Shown here: positions 34,001-46,985 of the stretch, piece by piece
Numbering within the stretch: the first letter of the stretch is position 1
How the letters are laid out: every line of letters begins with the position of its first letter
Origin: Pyrus communis
Taxonomy: Eukaryota; Streptophyta; Magnoliopsida; Rosales; Rosaceae
Assembly (NCBI RefSeq): GCF_963583255.1
Contig: NC_084808.1
Coordinates: forward strand, 27,608,300-27,672,299
Direction of reading: 5' to 3'
DNA length: 64,000 nucleotides
Translations under genes and position numbers: made by a program
Notes under the pieces: generated by a model
What the model was told of the DNA's origin: nothing
The model's input: the letters and a program-made list of their open reading frames with translations, nothing else
The model's database searches: none

Positions 34001-37000
34001 TCAAAATTGGTGCGACCCCAAGAGATGAATATCTCTAATGAAGAAAGGTACGAGACTGTATAGGTTGACAAAGATCCGGGCACAGAGAGAGAGAGAGATG
34101 GATCACGGATAATTGGATGTTTCACATGGACTACCACGATATTTTATAACCAGAGAAGGCCAATAATTAGGAAAGCACTTTACATGGCTCGGGTGTATCA
34201 TTAACTTGGTGTATTGTGTTAATGATATATACAACGTCATGTCAACAAAAACTTACACATGTTTTGGTAAAATTTATACGGAAGCTAAAGTGACAAAGTA
34301 TCCAACAAGAAACTACACTCCTAAAAGTCATTCCAACAAGAAACTACACTTCTATAAGTTGCTAAATCTAATAATAATATTGTATAACTTAATACTCGAG
34401 AGAGAGATCAGAGGCTGGAACTGAAAATATGGGAGAGAGGTGGAGCGTGCATGCATAAACTACTAAATAGCCTCAGTAATAGTAGACGGGCTAATCGGAG
34501 ATAGAGTAGACCAGCTTTGCTTATGCACGCAATATACATATGTACATACGTACATACAATTTTGAGAGAATGTTTAAAGCTGTTTTGAAAATTTTATCAG
34601 CTTTTACAGTGAATTATTTGATCTCTGTGACTATAGGTATAGCTAATAAGTTAACTGATAAATCATGACTCTATCAGTTTCTGTATCTTTATTATCTCTT
34701 TCACTTATTTGGTTTGCTAATGGTTCCTGATCATATGATCTGATATGGTCTGAGATATCTCCGTCTCTGTGTGTGCGTGCGAGTATTGTGTGTACTCTGG
34801 TACTGTGCGAGGGAAAGAAAGTAGCTAGTAAGGTTTTTTCTCTTTCTTTCAAGTACCAAAATACTTTAACTCGACACTGCCCCGGCCCATTCAACGTGCG
34901 TGAATTAATGGTTTCATCAGTGTTTACAAAGAAGAAAGCGACTGTAGCAGCTAGCTAGGCAAACCAATTGGACCATTGGAAATTTCTCTTGTTTTTTCTT
35001 TTTTGGCAATTCTAAACCTAGCAACAGCTAGCAATACATAATCTCCATCTCCAGGACAATAAACTCCTAATAATGTTTGGCAAGTGTAGTTTTTCTTACT
35101 ACCAGCTGTGACAGAAAGAAAGTATTAATTAAATGACATCCAGAAAGCACAAGTAAAAGAACCTAATAGGTGGTATATATAATGCCTCTTACTATAAGCT
35201 CTACACTTTCTAGGAGTTCAAATAGTAAACGAAGTAAACAAATAGCAAAAATACCGAAAACGTCCTAAAATCTTAGAATGATGATAAAACATGGTAAACA
35301 ATAGAATTCAGCTAAAAATGCACATTTTACGGTAGCCGTGAGTTAGGCTTGTGACCCGTTTGATCTACACCTTTCCATTTGATCTGTGATCCATTCCTCA
35401 AATTGCATTCTCCATGATGCTGATTTATTACGCTTTTTGTTTCGATCTTCAATCAATTCGGCCGTCTTGTGTACATTAAGAAAAAAGAAGTATAATTTTG
35501 CATCCACATTATAAAAACATCTACTTAATCTTCAAGGTTGATTAATGTAATTCTTCCCGTTTTTTCCCTTTCATAGGTCAGATTAGCTGGGTTGAACTCG
35601 TATTCAGTAATTTGGTTAGAATATGGATTTTTTTTCTCACTTAGTATCAATGTAATCCGAATTTCCAATCAATATTTATATGGGGCTTTTAGATCTAGGT
35701 CCAAAAACATAGATGGTTTTTAGGAGTGAGTCCAATTATCTAATTACATGTTTTTATTTCTTTTATACTCATTTCATATTTTTTTTTAATATTAAAAATC
35801 AATTAAAATCTTCTAATATTATGCATTTTTCAACTCCAAAAAATCTAATTAATATCTTACAACCAAAAAAAAAAAACTAATATACTGACATAAATTATCT
35901 ACAAAACATTGTACCTTAACTCAAGTAACAAATATATGATATATATTATACTTGTAAGCAAGATATGAAACCTAACTAAAAGGTAGGAAAAAACATAATA
36001 TACCTATAAGCAAGACACATGAAATTGTGACACGTTGATTATAAAAAAGAATCTGTAATATAGATACATAAAAATAAATTAACATATGATATAGGTTGAT
36101 TATAAAAATTAAAAATAAAATCTATAAATGGGGTTTAAAGCAGGAGGAAGAACAAAAAATAACAAAAAATAAAAATAAAAAGAAATAATCAAAGAGATAA
36201 TTAGGAAGAATTTTGATTTTTATAATAAATTTTATCATTGAATAGATAATTATTGATAATAAAATAATTAAATTTAAGAAATTTGACTTATTTTAATAAA
36301 TTGGACTATTCCTACTATTGGCTAAAAAAATTGAACTTATATCAAGTTTTCCCTATTTATTTATATATACATTCATTTAAAAATCCCTAATTAACGGTAC
36401 AAAAAATATTTTAGAATACTTGGTGGATTGCCATGCTTGGATTATTCACGATAAATTTAGCTACTTGTTTTTTTTTTGTTTTTTTTTTTTCCTTCTCTTT
36501 TTATACGTTTTGGCATTTGCTCCATTATTTGTTGGAGAAAAGGCAACACAGCTGCAATTGATTTGACTTGTTAGAGCTATCTACAAATTAAGATAATCAC
36601 ATGAAATAGTGACATGTGAACATCTTCCCGTTCAATTGTGAGCTACAGGAAACTATAGGACATGCGTATGCAAGCTTTTCAAATGATGATAGTACTAGAG
36701 GTACTGCTGTAATTTAAATTTTCTTTGTTTTTAATTTCTCATGAGGATCCTGTTCATTCTTTGTTAATCCAATTGTACTCATGTATGGCAGGAAATTTGT
36801 GAGTACAATTCCATAAATCGTGGATTGCAACAGTATACCCACAGAGGAGGTACCACTGCCCGACCCATTTGTACAATTTGCTGTAGAAAAAGCTCGGGTA
36901 CGTAAAAGTTATTTCATCATTGTTTTTGGATATGGGTCAGCCGCAATGGACATAAACATGCTCTCATATGCGTAATGTCAATGAACGTTTCTGAAATCTT

Positions 37001-37400
37001 AACAGTAAAAAATAAAAAATAGTTGGAGATTATTAACATTCGATATATGCATAGAGGATTCTATTGGTTCTCTTATTTATTTGCTTAATTGTTGTTTTAC
37101 TGATCTGGATGAAGAATTACAGTTCCTGAAGTCATAAAAAAAAAAAATGCAACATTTTACTTCTTTTAACTCCTACTTTCATAGTCTTAGCAGGAAGCTT
37201 TATACTTTGTAATTATTATTATTATTATTTTTTTTTTTTTGCCGAGAGACTCATGAAAATAAGTGAAAAACAAAGTTGCTAACTATTGTTCCTTTTCTTT
37301 TCTAAAAATGGATGGCAAACTCCCATCTTTCGTAGGAAAAGATGAAGAAGCAGCGCGGTGAGAAAAATGTTGCAGCTGACTCAAGGAACCCTCCGAACAA
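34001..37400. other. Gene-poor AT-rich region
   Basis: Nothing gene-like recognised in 3.4 kb. 35700-36420 is strongly AT-rich. A poly-T region lies at about 36470-36490, and an (ATT)n/poly-T tract is near 37212-37240. Confidence 0.4.
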
Positions 37401-37409
37401 CCGATCAAA

Positions 37410-38970
37410 ACAAACTAATGCTAGAGAGATTAAATTTGGAAACTAAACCAACATTTTTATTCTATACATTTAAATAATTAAATGATCTCCGATTGAAATG
37501 ATTTTGAATGGGTGATCTTCAAATAAGAATTAAGAAATTAAATAATTCTAATTTTGAAATTTGTACGATTAATATACGTTATTTGCAAGGGAAAATGAGC
37601 TCATCCCTAAAAAAAGAAATTCAAACCGATCAGTTCTTCTGGGGAGTTCCCTACTCAGTTAATAAAGTCCCGATTAACTGAATGGATCCTAATTTAACCA
37701 CCTTTCACTCCAGTTACTAGCCTTGCCTTCGTCATCCCCCCCCCCCCCCCCTAGACATACTGAAAACCATGTCTTTTGAACCAAACGCAATGTCCATCTT
37801 CCAAATCTAAACGCTTCACTTTATATTGAAAAAGCCAATTAATGGTTAAATCCGATACTATCTTAAATCGAGTCAATGTAGAAGAAATATTAGTATCCAT
37901 GTATAATGCGGATATAATCAAATAGTAAAGTTTCTCATCTTTGCTTTATTTACAAATTTCACCTTCAACAAACGTAGATTCATTTCAATAATTTTTTTCA
38001 TTAATGAAATTATCTTGTTATACAGTATTTCTTTACAAATATATACACATAAATATCTTCATATTATAACTAACTAAATTTAAAATATATGGATAAACAC
38101 AACACATGCAAAAGTACGACTTACAACTATCCTGGCCCCTAGCCTATATGTACGTGTGGACTAACGAGGGCTAGGTGTTTGATGATTGCGAAGTAACCAA
38201 ACAAAGCAGTTCTGGTTTGGTTGTAGCTATAGCTCACTTTGGACTATAGTTAGAACCATCTTTAGTTTTTAGTTGGCCAAATTGGTTAATGGTTCTGGTA
38301 ATAGAGTATTCAGAATATACTCTGTACGGTAGAAAAATTATGATTTAAACTCTCGTAGTGAAGACGGTTAATAAATCTTAAAAATAAAGTTTCTATTCAA
38401 TATCTGTTAAATGCAGAAATAAATATGTATTTTTGTTCAACCCCACGCTCTCTTTGTTCACGTTCGTCTCTATTCTCTCTCTAATCTGTATCTCCACCAA
38501 CATTTTCAGATGAATATATAATGAATAATGAATCAGCCCATCAACATAAAAAATAAATCAGCCAAACCAACATATTTTTTTTCTGAAAAAAATATTAAAA
38601 TTGTAGAAAATTATTTGAAAATGAATCAGTCTCATCCAAGAGAGATTTTTAGGTTTCAGATGGATAGTTTTCGAGTAATGCTAGAGGGACTAAATTTGTA
38701 AACTAAATGATGTGTTACCCATAGAAATGAGCATATCTATCAACGTTTAAGTAATAAATCAATTATTAACTTCCATATCCTTCAGATGAGGTACGAAGTA
38801 ACATATAGAACCGTTCATTTATTTGATACATTTAGGTGATTGAAAAATCTCCAATTCAAATTATTTTTTTGTACATATGATCTTAAATAAAGATTAATAA
38901 ATTAAATGGCTCTGATTATTAATTTTATATGATCAAGATACATTAAAGGGAATATGTGTATCCCCACATG
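37410..38970. repeat. Two decayed copies of an AT-rich repeat with taatgctagag ends
   Basis: Similar sequence at about 37410-37580 and 38670-38950. Both start taatgctagag(a/g)ga(t/c)taaattt and share atacattta, atctcc(g/a)att and (g)atctt(c)aaataa(g)a(a)tta phrases in the same order. A poly-C run is at 37737-37751. No coding capacity. Confidence 0.5.
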
Positions 38971-39222
38971 GGGATGCAATGATTATTCATAGTGGAAGGT
39001 ACAGCTGGGAGGTCTAAAGCAAGCAACCAATGGAGAATTAGGGTTTTAAAACGAAATTCAAGACGAAAACGACTGTTCAGTTCCGCAATATCAATGTGGG
39101 TTGTTGCTGAAGATCACTTGGTTGAGCACCACCACCACCTCTTATGGCATGTTATGATTCAAACCAGGTGTTCTTTTTTTGGTGCGATATATATTACCTC
39201 ATATATATAGCTGTCTAATTAT

Positions 39223-39264
<42 letters not shown>
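39223..39264. repeat. (CT)n microsatellite
   Basis: About 20 consecutive CT dinucleotides, in an otherwise gene-free stretch. Confidence 0.9.
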
Positions 39265-39267
<3 letters not shown>

Positions 39268-39463
39268 GCATGCTGCTAAATGCTAACCCAACAATGTTAC
39301 ATCTTTGTCACGACGCAGACAGAGACACAGTGAATATAAACGTACGGCTAATTGTTGTATGTGTGCCCTTCAGAAGTGTTTGCTGAAGTTTCATGCATGA
39401 GTACTTAATTAAAGAGTACTGTTGTCTTTTGAGAAATCGACGTGGGTTTTGTGTTTGCATGAG

Positions 39464-39638
39464 GGAGTAGAATTCTCTCCCTTTTTTTTCTCCTCTTCTT
39501 TCCTCTCATTCTATTTGAACGGTCACGGTTAAGCCTTATTAACATTTTATATTAATTTTATATAGAAAGAGAAAGACAAAATAGGGAATGTGAGAAGAGG
39601 GAAGGAAATAGAAAGAGGAGGGGAGAGAATTCTAGTCC
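39464..39638. mobile_element. Mutator-like MITE, second copy
   Basis: A 175-bp element with inverted ends (ggagtagaattctctccc; right end gggagagaattctagtcc), flanked by the 9-bp direct repeat TTGCATGAG at 39455-39463 and 39639-39647. Its interior matches the reverse complement of the element at 4283-4470. Confidence 0.82.
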
Positions 39639-39699
39639 TTGCATGAGAGAAGCTTGACTCTCTATCTATGATATATATATATATATATATATGTACAAC

Positions 39700-39876
39700 T
39701 AAATAGAGATCCCAGCCGGATCTTACCCACCAAATTCTAAGGATTTGGAGATCCGGATTCTTGAAATTTGATTCAACGGCTACAAATGACTTCCTATTTA
39801 TAATCGTTAGATCAAATATTCAATGGTTCGGATTCTTAGGACTTGGTGGGAGAAGATCCGGCTGGGATCTCTGTCT
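39700..39876. mobile_element. hAT-like MITE, 177 bp foldback
   Basis: Long inverted arms (agagatcccagccggatctt and complement) make an almost complete hairpin. It is flanked by the 8-bp direct repeat TGTACAAC at 39692-39699 and 39877-39884. An (AT)n tract lies just to the left. The middle (atttgatycaacggctacaa) resembles sequence at about 52555-52650. Confidence 0.8.
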
Positions 39877-39884
39877 TGTACAAC

Positions 39885-41125
39885 CATACCCACCATCAGG
39901 TCATGTAAACTTTGTCTCTCCTTACCACTGCACTGTCACCTTTATCATTAGCCTAGCTGCTAGCTAGGTTAAATATATAACATTTATATTATATATGCAA
40001 TAGTGCAGTCTTGTATAATTAGGTCTAGCCTCTAGGCTAGGGCACTAGGGTTCTCAGATCGAGGTTCATCAGGCTGTGGCAGCAGCTGTTATAGATAAAT
40101 AGCAGTGTCGTTGTAGATCGGATCGGACTCTTTGGGAAAGCAAACAAGAATGTTTTGGTTTGTTCTGATCATCCATGTCAAACCTTTTTTCCTTTTGTAC
40201 GGTTTAGGGTTTGGCTTTCATCTTCGTTTTTTTTTTTTTTTTCTTGTTGTTTTGCAACCAATCAATGTTTCCAAATTTCATGTTACCGTCGTTCTCCTCA
40301 TACATATATACGGTTCTAGTTTCGGAAAAAATAAAGTAAACTACCAGGCGAGTTACTAGTGTAATAAGTCATCTATGTTTACTTTAAAGAGATTATATAA
40401 ATGTTACATGATAAAATAAAGAATGTTTTGAGTCCTGACTAGATTAGAATTTCTCATATTTTACATGTGAAACAAATATTTCGAACATCGGTCCAACCAC
40501 ACATCAATCTCTTTTTCCGTTATTAAAACCCTAAACTAGGCAAAGGCCCGAGCATATGTATTATTAAAAAAGCCACATGTATAGAAGAAAAGAGGAACCT
40601 TATTGGCACAACAAGCGAATACATAGCATCCGGTGTTGTTGGAAGACATTAATTCTGTGTTTACTCATTCAGTGAGGGCTACAAACACCCGTTTTCGATC
40701 CAAATTTTGATGCGTGCATTGCAGCATTCCAGGTCTATATTATAATTATCAAGGACAATATCTGAATGTGATTAGTCTATATAATCAAACATTCCGAAAA
40801 AAAAAGAAGAAAAATCCACACAACTGACTTAATTCTAGTATGTAATCAGATGGCTTTGCACTCCCATCTGACGAGTGAAAATATGCAAATCACAAGCACA
40901 ACTAATGGCTCACGGCTCATTGAGGGCTTAAGAATCTTGGGAATGATATAGAAAATATATTGTAGAAAAAGCGATTGCAACAATAACAATTGGTGAATGA
41001 TGTAGAAAAACATTTGAGTTCTTCAGGTCACAAGATACAAATATACAAATCGTATTCATGAGTACGGTTAAAACCTCGGCACTTTCTTTGCAATTAGTAA
41101 CGTATCCAAATGATTCACTTGAGCA
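39885..41125. other. Intergenic, 3' flank of IST1-like gene
   Basis: No gene recognised. A poly-T run of about 18 is at 40228-40242. The last few hundred bases presumably include the IST1-like 3' UTR (minus strand). Confidence 0.4.
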
Positions 41126-43452
41126 TTATAAGGACTTAACCAGCTCTGCAGCCTGACGGGCAGCAGCAGACGCATGCTCAGCAGAGGCAATGGCAGCTCG
41201 AGCTCTCTCGAGGATATCAGACGATTGTGGTCTTGTCTCCCCTTTGGTTTCACTAACTGGTCTTGCTTTATCATCATTCGCTGATGGTTGAATCTCATTA
41301 GTGAACGATGGTGTCTTGCTTAAAGATCTTGGAGCATGAAGGTATTGAGGTTCTTGTTTAATATCTGCAGGCACAATAGAATGTGCCCCATTAGCAGGCG
41401 GGGAACTAAATGTGATTTGTTTTGCGGGAGCTTGAGAAGGTGCAGCAGCACCACTTATGTGCTTCGGTCCACCCTACAAATAATGAGAAAAAGGCCAAAA
41501 TTTTTGTAATCAGTGTAAATAAAATAAATATCTCCTAATAATATATGGTTTCATGATATGAGTCCAATTTCAAATGTTATTTGAAATGTATCCAATTCCC
41601 TATCAAACTACTAAATCCCATATAGAATAATAAAAAGGGTAATTGTTAACTAAGATCACAAATTAAGACCAAGAAATTCCTGTATCATGAATATGCTTGT
41701 GACTGAAAGCATAAGCAGCACAACAAGGAATTCACGTATCATGAGAAGTTGTATCCATTGACGATTACAAAGCTAAACTATATATGTCAAGGTGCCTAAT
41801 CATGGTTTCAATGACACAAATAATATCAGAAGATTAAGCTATAACCGATCACTTTGGATAAGGAAAAAGAACTTAAGTTGGAATAGTACCAGCAGATCTT
41901 CATGCTTTTTACTGAACTCCGCTTCAGTGTCAGAAGAATCCCAATTCAGCTTGTACTCTTTTGCAATTTCCTTCAATACCTTGAGCCTTGCCTCTCCGGA
42001 GGGAGCACTAACTGAAAGCTTTTCAATTATCTGCCAAAATCATATAAAACGAATTGAAAATGTGGTATCAGTTTCTTTTTACAAATATGATGCTGTTCTT
42101 CAAAGACTCACAGTTACATATGCAATAAAACCACGTAACTGTTCTGTTGACACCGGAATCAGGACGAAGCTCAGACACAGCTGATGCAAATTCCTTCCCA
42201 TATTTTGCTGTAAACAAATTTGTGATCTGCATTAAATCTGGAACATCTGAGCATCTTGGAGCAGCAAAAATTATGCTCGATATAGCTTCTCGTAATTCCG
42301 TTGGGCACTCCCTGTAATTAGATAATAAATATATTGATATAAATATGCGCAAAAATAACACAGATCCAATATGCCTGCTGGTTAAAGGAAACCGCAATGC
42401 TCATAGTATTCCAACTTGCATTAGTATTTCGTGTCTTTGTGTCCTACTGTTTAAAACAAACAACAATGACAGACTCCAAAGACATATTTAAAGTAATGCA
42501 CCAAGTCTTTACATGTTCATATATAACAAGAGAGGCTAAGTATCAGAAGTTATCTAAAGCCGAAACTATTATCAGCAATTAATGAATTTACCTCTGACTT
42601 TCAATAATGGGAACCCGTGCCAGGACGAATTCACAGAACAGCTCCAATATCTCATAAGCAGCCCAAATGTTCTGCTCTCGTATAACATGCTCCACCTGAC
42701 CATTATCAAATGTTCACCACAATTATCCGTAACAATTCAAACATGCAACAAACTCCAATCAAATAGGCATCGAAAATTTTTCGGTACAAATTTGAAAGCT
42801 GTACCCGAATTCGAGCTATTGCTTCTTGGCCAGCCTGCAAAAACTGTGCAATCTCCTTGCGCATATTTTTGAGCTGCACATCTCTCTTGTTTTGCAGTAA
42901 TTTGATGCGTGAAATACCCAAATTCAAACATGTTTTGCTACAAAAAAAACCCGGCAAGGTTAAGGATTTAGACCCCTTATTACAACAGCATTGCAAAAGT
43001 TTATAAATTTGACTCCAAGTCTCCAAATTTTTACACCGGCAGAGTTAACAAACAACCAATTTACTAAAAACAATGAACATTTATTGCCAACAGCTAAGAA
43101 ATGCAAAAAAAACAAAAAAACAAAAAAACAAAAAAACCGATCGAAGTATTTCCACAGGTATACTGATGAAATAATCAAAGAAACCCAGATGGTAATATGC
43201 TTTGTTGAATATTGGGTGCCTCACAAAATCAAGAATTCCGACAACATATTGATCAATTATTAAACTAAAATTTGACCAAAAGAACTAAAAAATTCTGGAT
43301 AATTAGTTACGAAATTAAATCGTGATAAGCAAAGAACAAGGAGAACCAGATGATTAATATGACTAATTTAAACAAACACATAAAAGGATGGGATTCACCA
43401 ACCATTTTGTGCCGAAAACGCCTCGGTTGAAGAGCTGGTTTAACAGAGACAT
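41126..43452 (-). CDS. IST1-like protein (ESCRT-III associated)
   Basis: IST1 proteins bind ESCRT-III and the AAA ATPase VPS4/SKD1, regulating sorting of membrane proteins into multivesicular endosomes. Six exons on the minus strand: 43452-43403, 42937-42805, 42695-42592, 42311-42140, 42030-41890 and 41473-41126, 315 codons plus stop. The protein starts MSLLNQLFNRGVFGTKCKTC. The helical IST1 domain covers about residues 15-195: ISRIKLLQNKRDVQLKNMRK, EIAQFLQAGQEAIARIRVEH, VIREQNIWAAYEILELFCEF, CPTELREAISSIIFAAPRCS, KYGKEFASAVSELRPDSGVN, EARLKVLKEIAKEYKLNWDS. The C-terminal third is low-complexity and ends in an Ala-rich helix (DILERARAAIASAEHASAAA). The phases are consistent and no defect was seen. 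The ATG has the canonical N-terminus MSLLNQLFNRG. Plants carry many IST1-like paralogues; I cannot say which this is. Confidence 0.93.
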
Positions 43453-43633
43453 GGATGCCTAACGAAGACAACGAGCCCCCTTGTGGAATGCCGATCGCTT
43501 AATAAACTCTTTAAGACTGCGATTTTTGGAGTCTCTGAGGGATAATCGCAGAGAATCAATGTCTTCAACTTCTGGGTCAGAGCTCTGGATCAGTGGTTCC
43601 CTACCGAACTAAAACATAAAATATGGTACAGTT

Positions 43634-45982
43634 TAGGGCTGGGCACGGGCCGGGCCGGGCCCAATTTTGAAGGGACCGGACCGGACCTAGGTTCAAAGGA
43701 AACGGGGCGGGCCGGGCCGGGGATTACATTTTTTAATATAAGAACCGAACAGTATCCGGCCCGGTTGAAACGGGCCGGTTCGGGCCGGGTCCACGGGTCC
43801 TTTTTTTTTTTTTTTTGGTTGTTTGAAAGAAAAAAAAAATTGTACAGATTCACAGATTGCAATCTGCACAAAAAACTGCACAGATTGCAATCTGCACAAA
43901 ACTGCACAGATTCGAACTCGCAAGCTACAACAGAAAACAAAGAGTTACTTGATCTGTTTGCGTTGAAGATGTGGAGCATAGCTTACATAAAAAGATCATA
44001 ATTGCAGAGAAAAAAGCTAAATCTGATTAACCATTCCTTTTGCGTACAGTTTAGTAAATCATAAAATATGATATCAAGTTTCATTAGGATCTTACACAAA
44101 ATTCATAAGTGGACGAAACTCGAAACCCCTTAGAGCTACATAAAAAGACTCCACACTAGAGCTAATCCCACCACATAAAAACCGAGGGACAAAATGCTCA
44201 TCCCTCCCACTCTAGTTCTTGAAAAACTCTTTCAAAATTCATCCACTAAAGAGCTCCCGATCCTAAGGTATCCCCTTAAGTTAACAGCTAACTAGACATT
44301 TTTTCACATCCAAATAATCGTCATGGAAGGAGCTCCTGATCAATCATCCCTGTGGTCGACAAATGTACAAAATTATATTGGCACTTCAAAATAATGGGTG
44401 CCATTGTAGGCAGCAACATTTTAACAGCTGGAGCAATACAAATTGAGCCCATAAATTGACCAAAATTGACCGAATGAAAGGATTAAGTATGTTAAAACAC
44501 AATCTTTGTTTTCCAATTCGAAATAAAATACCTTCACTTTGGCCCTTAAAACCATGTATTAGGCAAGCACAAATCCATGGTCTTCCAGCACTAGATGCTT
44601 TTGCACCACCTTTGAGCTCGCCATTATGTTGTTTCAAACTGCATAAGAGTTATATAACAAGAGACTATAGTTACTGCTTGACCAAAAGATTACCAGAAAT
44701 CACTGAGTCCGCAAACAAAAAACCAGATCATAAGAACACATAAGCATTTATTTTCAGGAGAATAATTAGAGGGACACCATCACCAAGTACAGCATAAGTA
44801 AATACACAAAAAGCTATAACAAAGTTGCTCTTAACTCCAGCGGCAAAACAAGAAACTGAATGCTAAAACAAAGTTCCTCTAAATTCCTACAACAACAATA
44901 TAGCTAGCAAAGAAGGCAAATCCACCACAGGGAAAAAAATTTCAACATCTTTGCTCCCCACCCAGAAAACCTCACGAAACAATTCACCTTACATACTATT
45001 CATTCCTTAAACTGGCGGTTTTTTTCTTCTTCATAATTTGTAATCGAATCCAATGTATGTGCATAACACTGCTCATTGTTTCATTCCCTTAATTCTTTCA
45101 AAAGCCGAAAAGAAACATTACAGGAATCTAAGATACCAAAAGTATACTCCTTTGTGAAACTCAGGGGTTAGCTAGAACCAGAACTAACCTAATTATCACG
45201 GAGCCGTGCAGTGAGCACAGAGCCACCAACTTTAAGCTAAAAAATCAAAAAAATCCACCAAATCAGCAAGAACAAACATGAACATCCCAATATATTGAGC
45301 ACAGATTACATACATCAGATCAGAGGTTAAAGAACCTATTAAAAAAAAAAAAAAAGAGGTTAAAGAATTCACCTGAACTGGCAACGGCGATGGAGTGTTG
45401 GTGATCGCGATGGCGGTGATGTCGTCGGGAAAGAGTGAACAAGAATCAGGAAGATGGGTTGTGCGGGTGCCTGGGTCTAGGATGAGATGTCAAGGAAAAC
45501 AATCAAGAAGAAGATCGAGGTCGAGGTCGAGAGAGAGTAAAGACGGAGAGGTCGAGGTCGAGGAGAGGTCGAGGTCGAGGTGAGGTTGGACTTCAGAGAC
45601 GGAGAGTTGAGGAGAACAATCAATTCAAGAAGAAAATCGAGGATGATCGAGAGAGAGCAAAGACCGAGAGGTCAGAGACGGAGACGGAGAGGTCGAGGTC
45701 GATCGAGAGAGAGCAAAGACTTTCACATCTCACTGAATCATTAGGGTAAAACCAACGGTCATGATTGGAAGGTATGTTTATTTTCAATCTGGGCCGTCCA
45801 TTTCAATTACAAATGGGCCGGTTCGGGGCCCCGTTTTTCTATAAATCCGGAACCGGCCCGCCCCTAGAATGCCATTACCTAGGCCCGCCCCGCCCCGTTT
45901 CCCCTATTTAAAAACAGGACCCGCCCCGACCCGCCTATACCCGCCCCTACCCGCGGGCCCAGGACCCGTTTGCCCAACCCTA
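43634..45982. mobile_element. Non-autonomous hAT element, 2.35 kb
   Basis: Terminal inverted repeats TAGGGCTGGGCA and TGCCC(A)ACCCTA, flanked by the perfect 8-bp duplication GTACAGTT at 43626-43633 and 45983-45990. Subterminal regions are GC-rich and repeat gggccgggcc-type words, inverted at the other end (cccgccccgacccgcc), typical of plant hAT subterminal binding regions. The interior has no transposase-like frame. It contains unassigned AT-rich sequence and, at about 45390-45720, repeated gaggtcgaggtcgag words. It sits about 180 bp upstream of the IST1-like start codon, so it separates that gene from its original upstream sequence. Confidence 0.9.
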
Positions 45983-45990
45983 GTACAGTT

Positions 45991-46985
45991 TCTTTTGCTG
46001 ATTTTTATTTAATTATTTTTTTTATTGAAAACTAATTTTCTTTAAAAAAAAAAAACTTAATTGTAGCAATCATCTCTAAATTTTACCCGTAATCTAATCT
46101 TTATTAATTGATGAAACCCTCTTTGTCAATTAAAAGAGGGTGAAAATACTACTTAGTCTTTTATCACACAAAAAAAATGATTGGTAATAATGTAATTTCA
46201 CATGTCCAAATTTTACTGTTTTTTATTGAAGTCTCACCTACATGTGATGTTAAAATACCTCCAATATTTAAAAAAAAAAAGACAAAAACAAAAACCTCTC
46301 ACTCCCCCCACGTTCTCTCTCTCCCCCTCTCTCCTTCTAATTTTCTAAAAAAATATGTTTATACACACAAAATTGTGTAGGCAAATGCTAGTTTATAATA
46401 AGATAAGATTAGGAAAATGTCATCAAGATAACAAAATAAAGATGGTGTTATTCACAAACTCTTATATTTTCTATATATTCTTGTTAATTTTTTATCACTG
46501 ATATAGTATAACCCCCGTACAATAAAGATGTAAAAAATAGGCGTGTGGCCCTGAAATAAATACATTGACCATTATTATTTTTATATACACCTCTAAGTAA
46601 TGGATTTAAGTCACTTGGTACTACAGCAACAACAGCTACATTTCTGAAGGGATATGAAGTGAATAACCAATTTCAGAAGGAAAATCAAGAACACACCTGA
46701 GCACGCTTGATAAAAAAAATACCCCTCGCATGTCGTGAGATGAGGCTAATGATCACAGTTCGTTAGACGGGTATAATGAGAGGTTGGTATGGTAAGATTC
46801 AACAGCGCTCATTGTTCTATTTCAAACGATTTGAGACAACTTGCATGTATGACGAATCTGTGATCACCATGTTGCAGACAACGAATGAGCTTACAATCCC
46901 ATATTGTTTAAAATATAGATAAACTAACATATATGCAGTTTTTTACCAGAGATGGTAAAAAGAAAAACAAAACCAATGGATCAGA
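45991..46985. other. Intergenic
   Basis: AT-rich, with no gene recognised. A CT-rich stretch lies at about 46300-46340. Confidence 0.4.
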
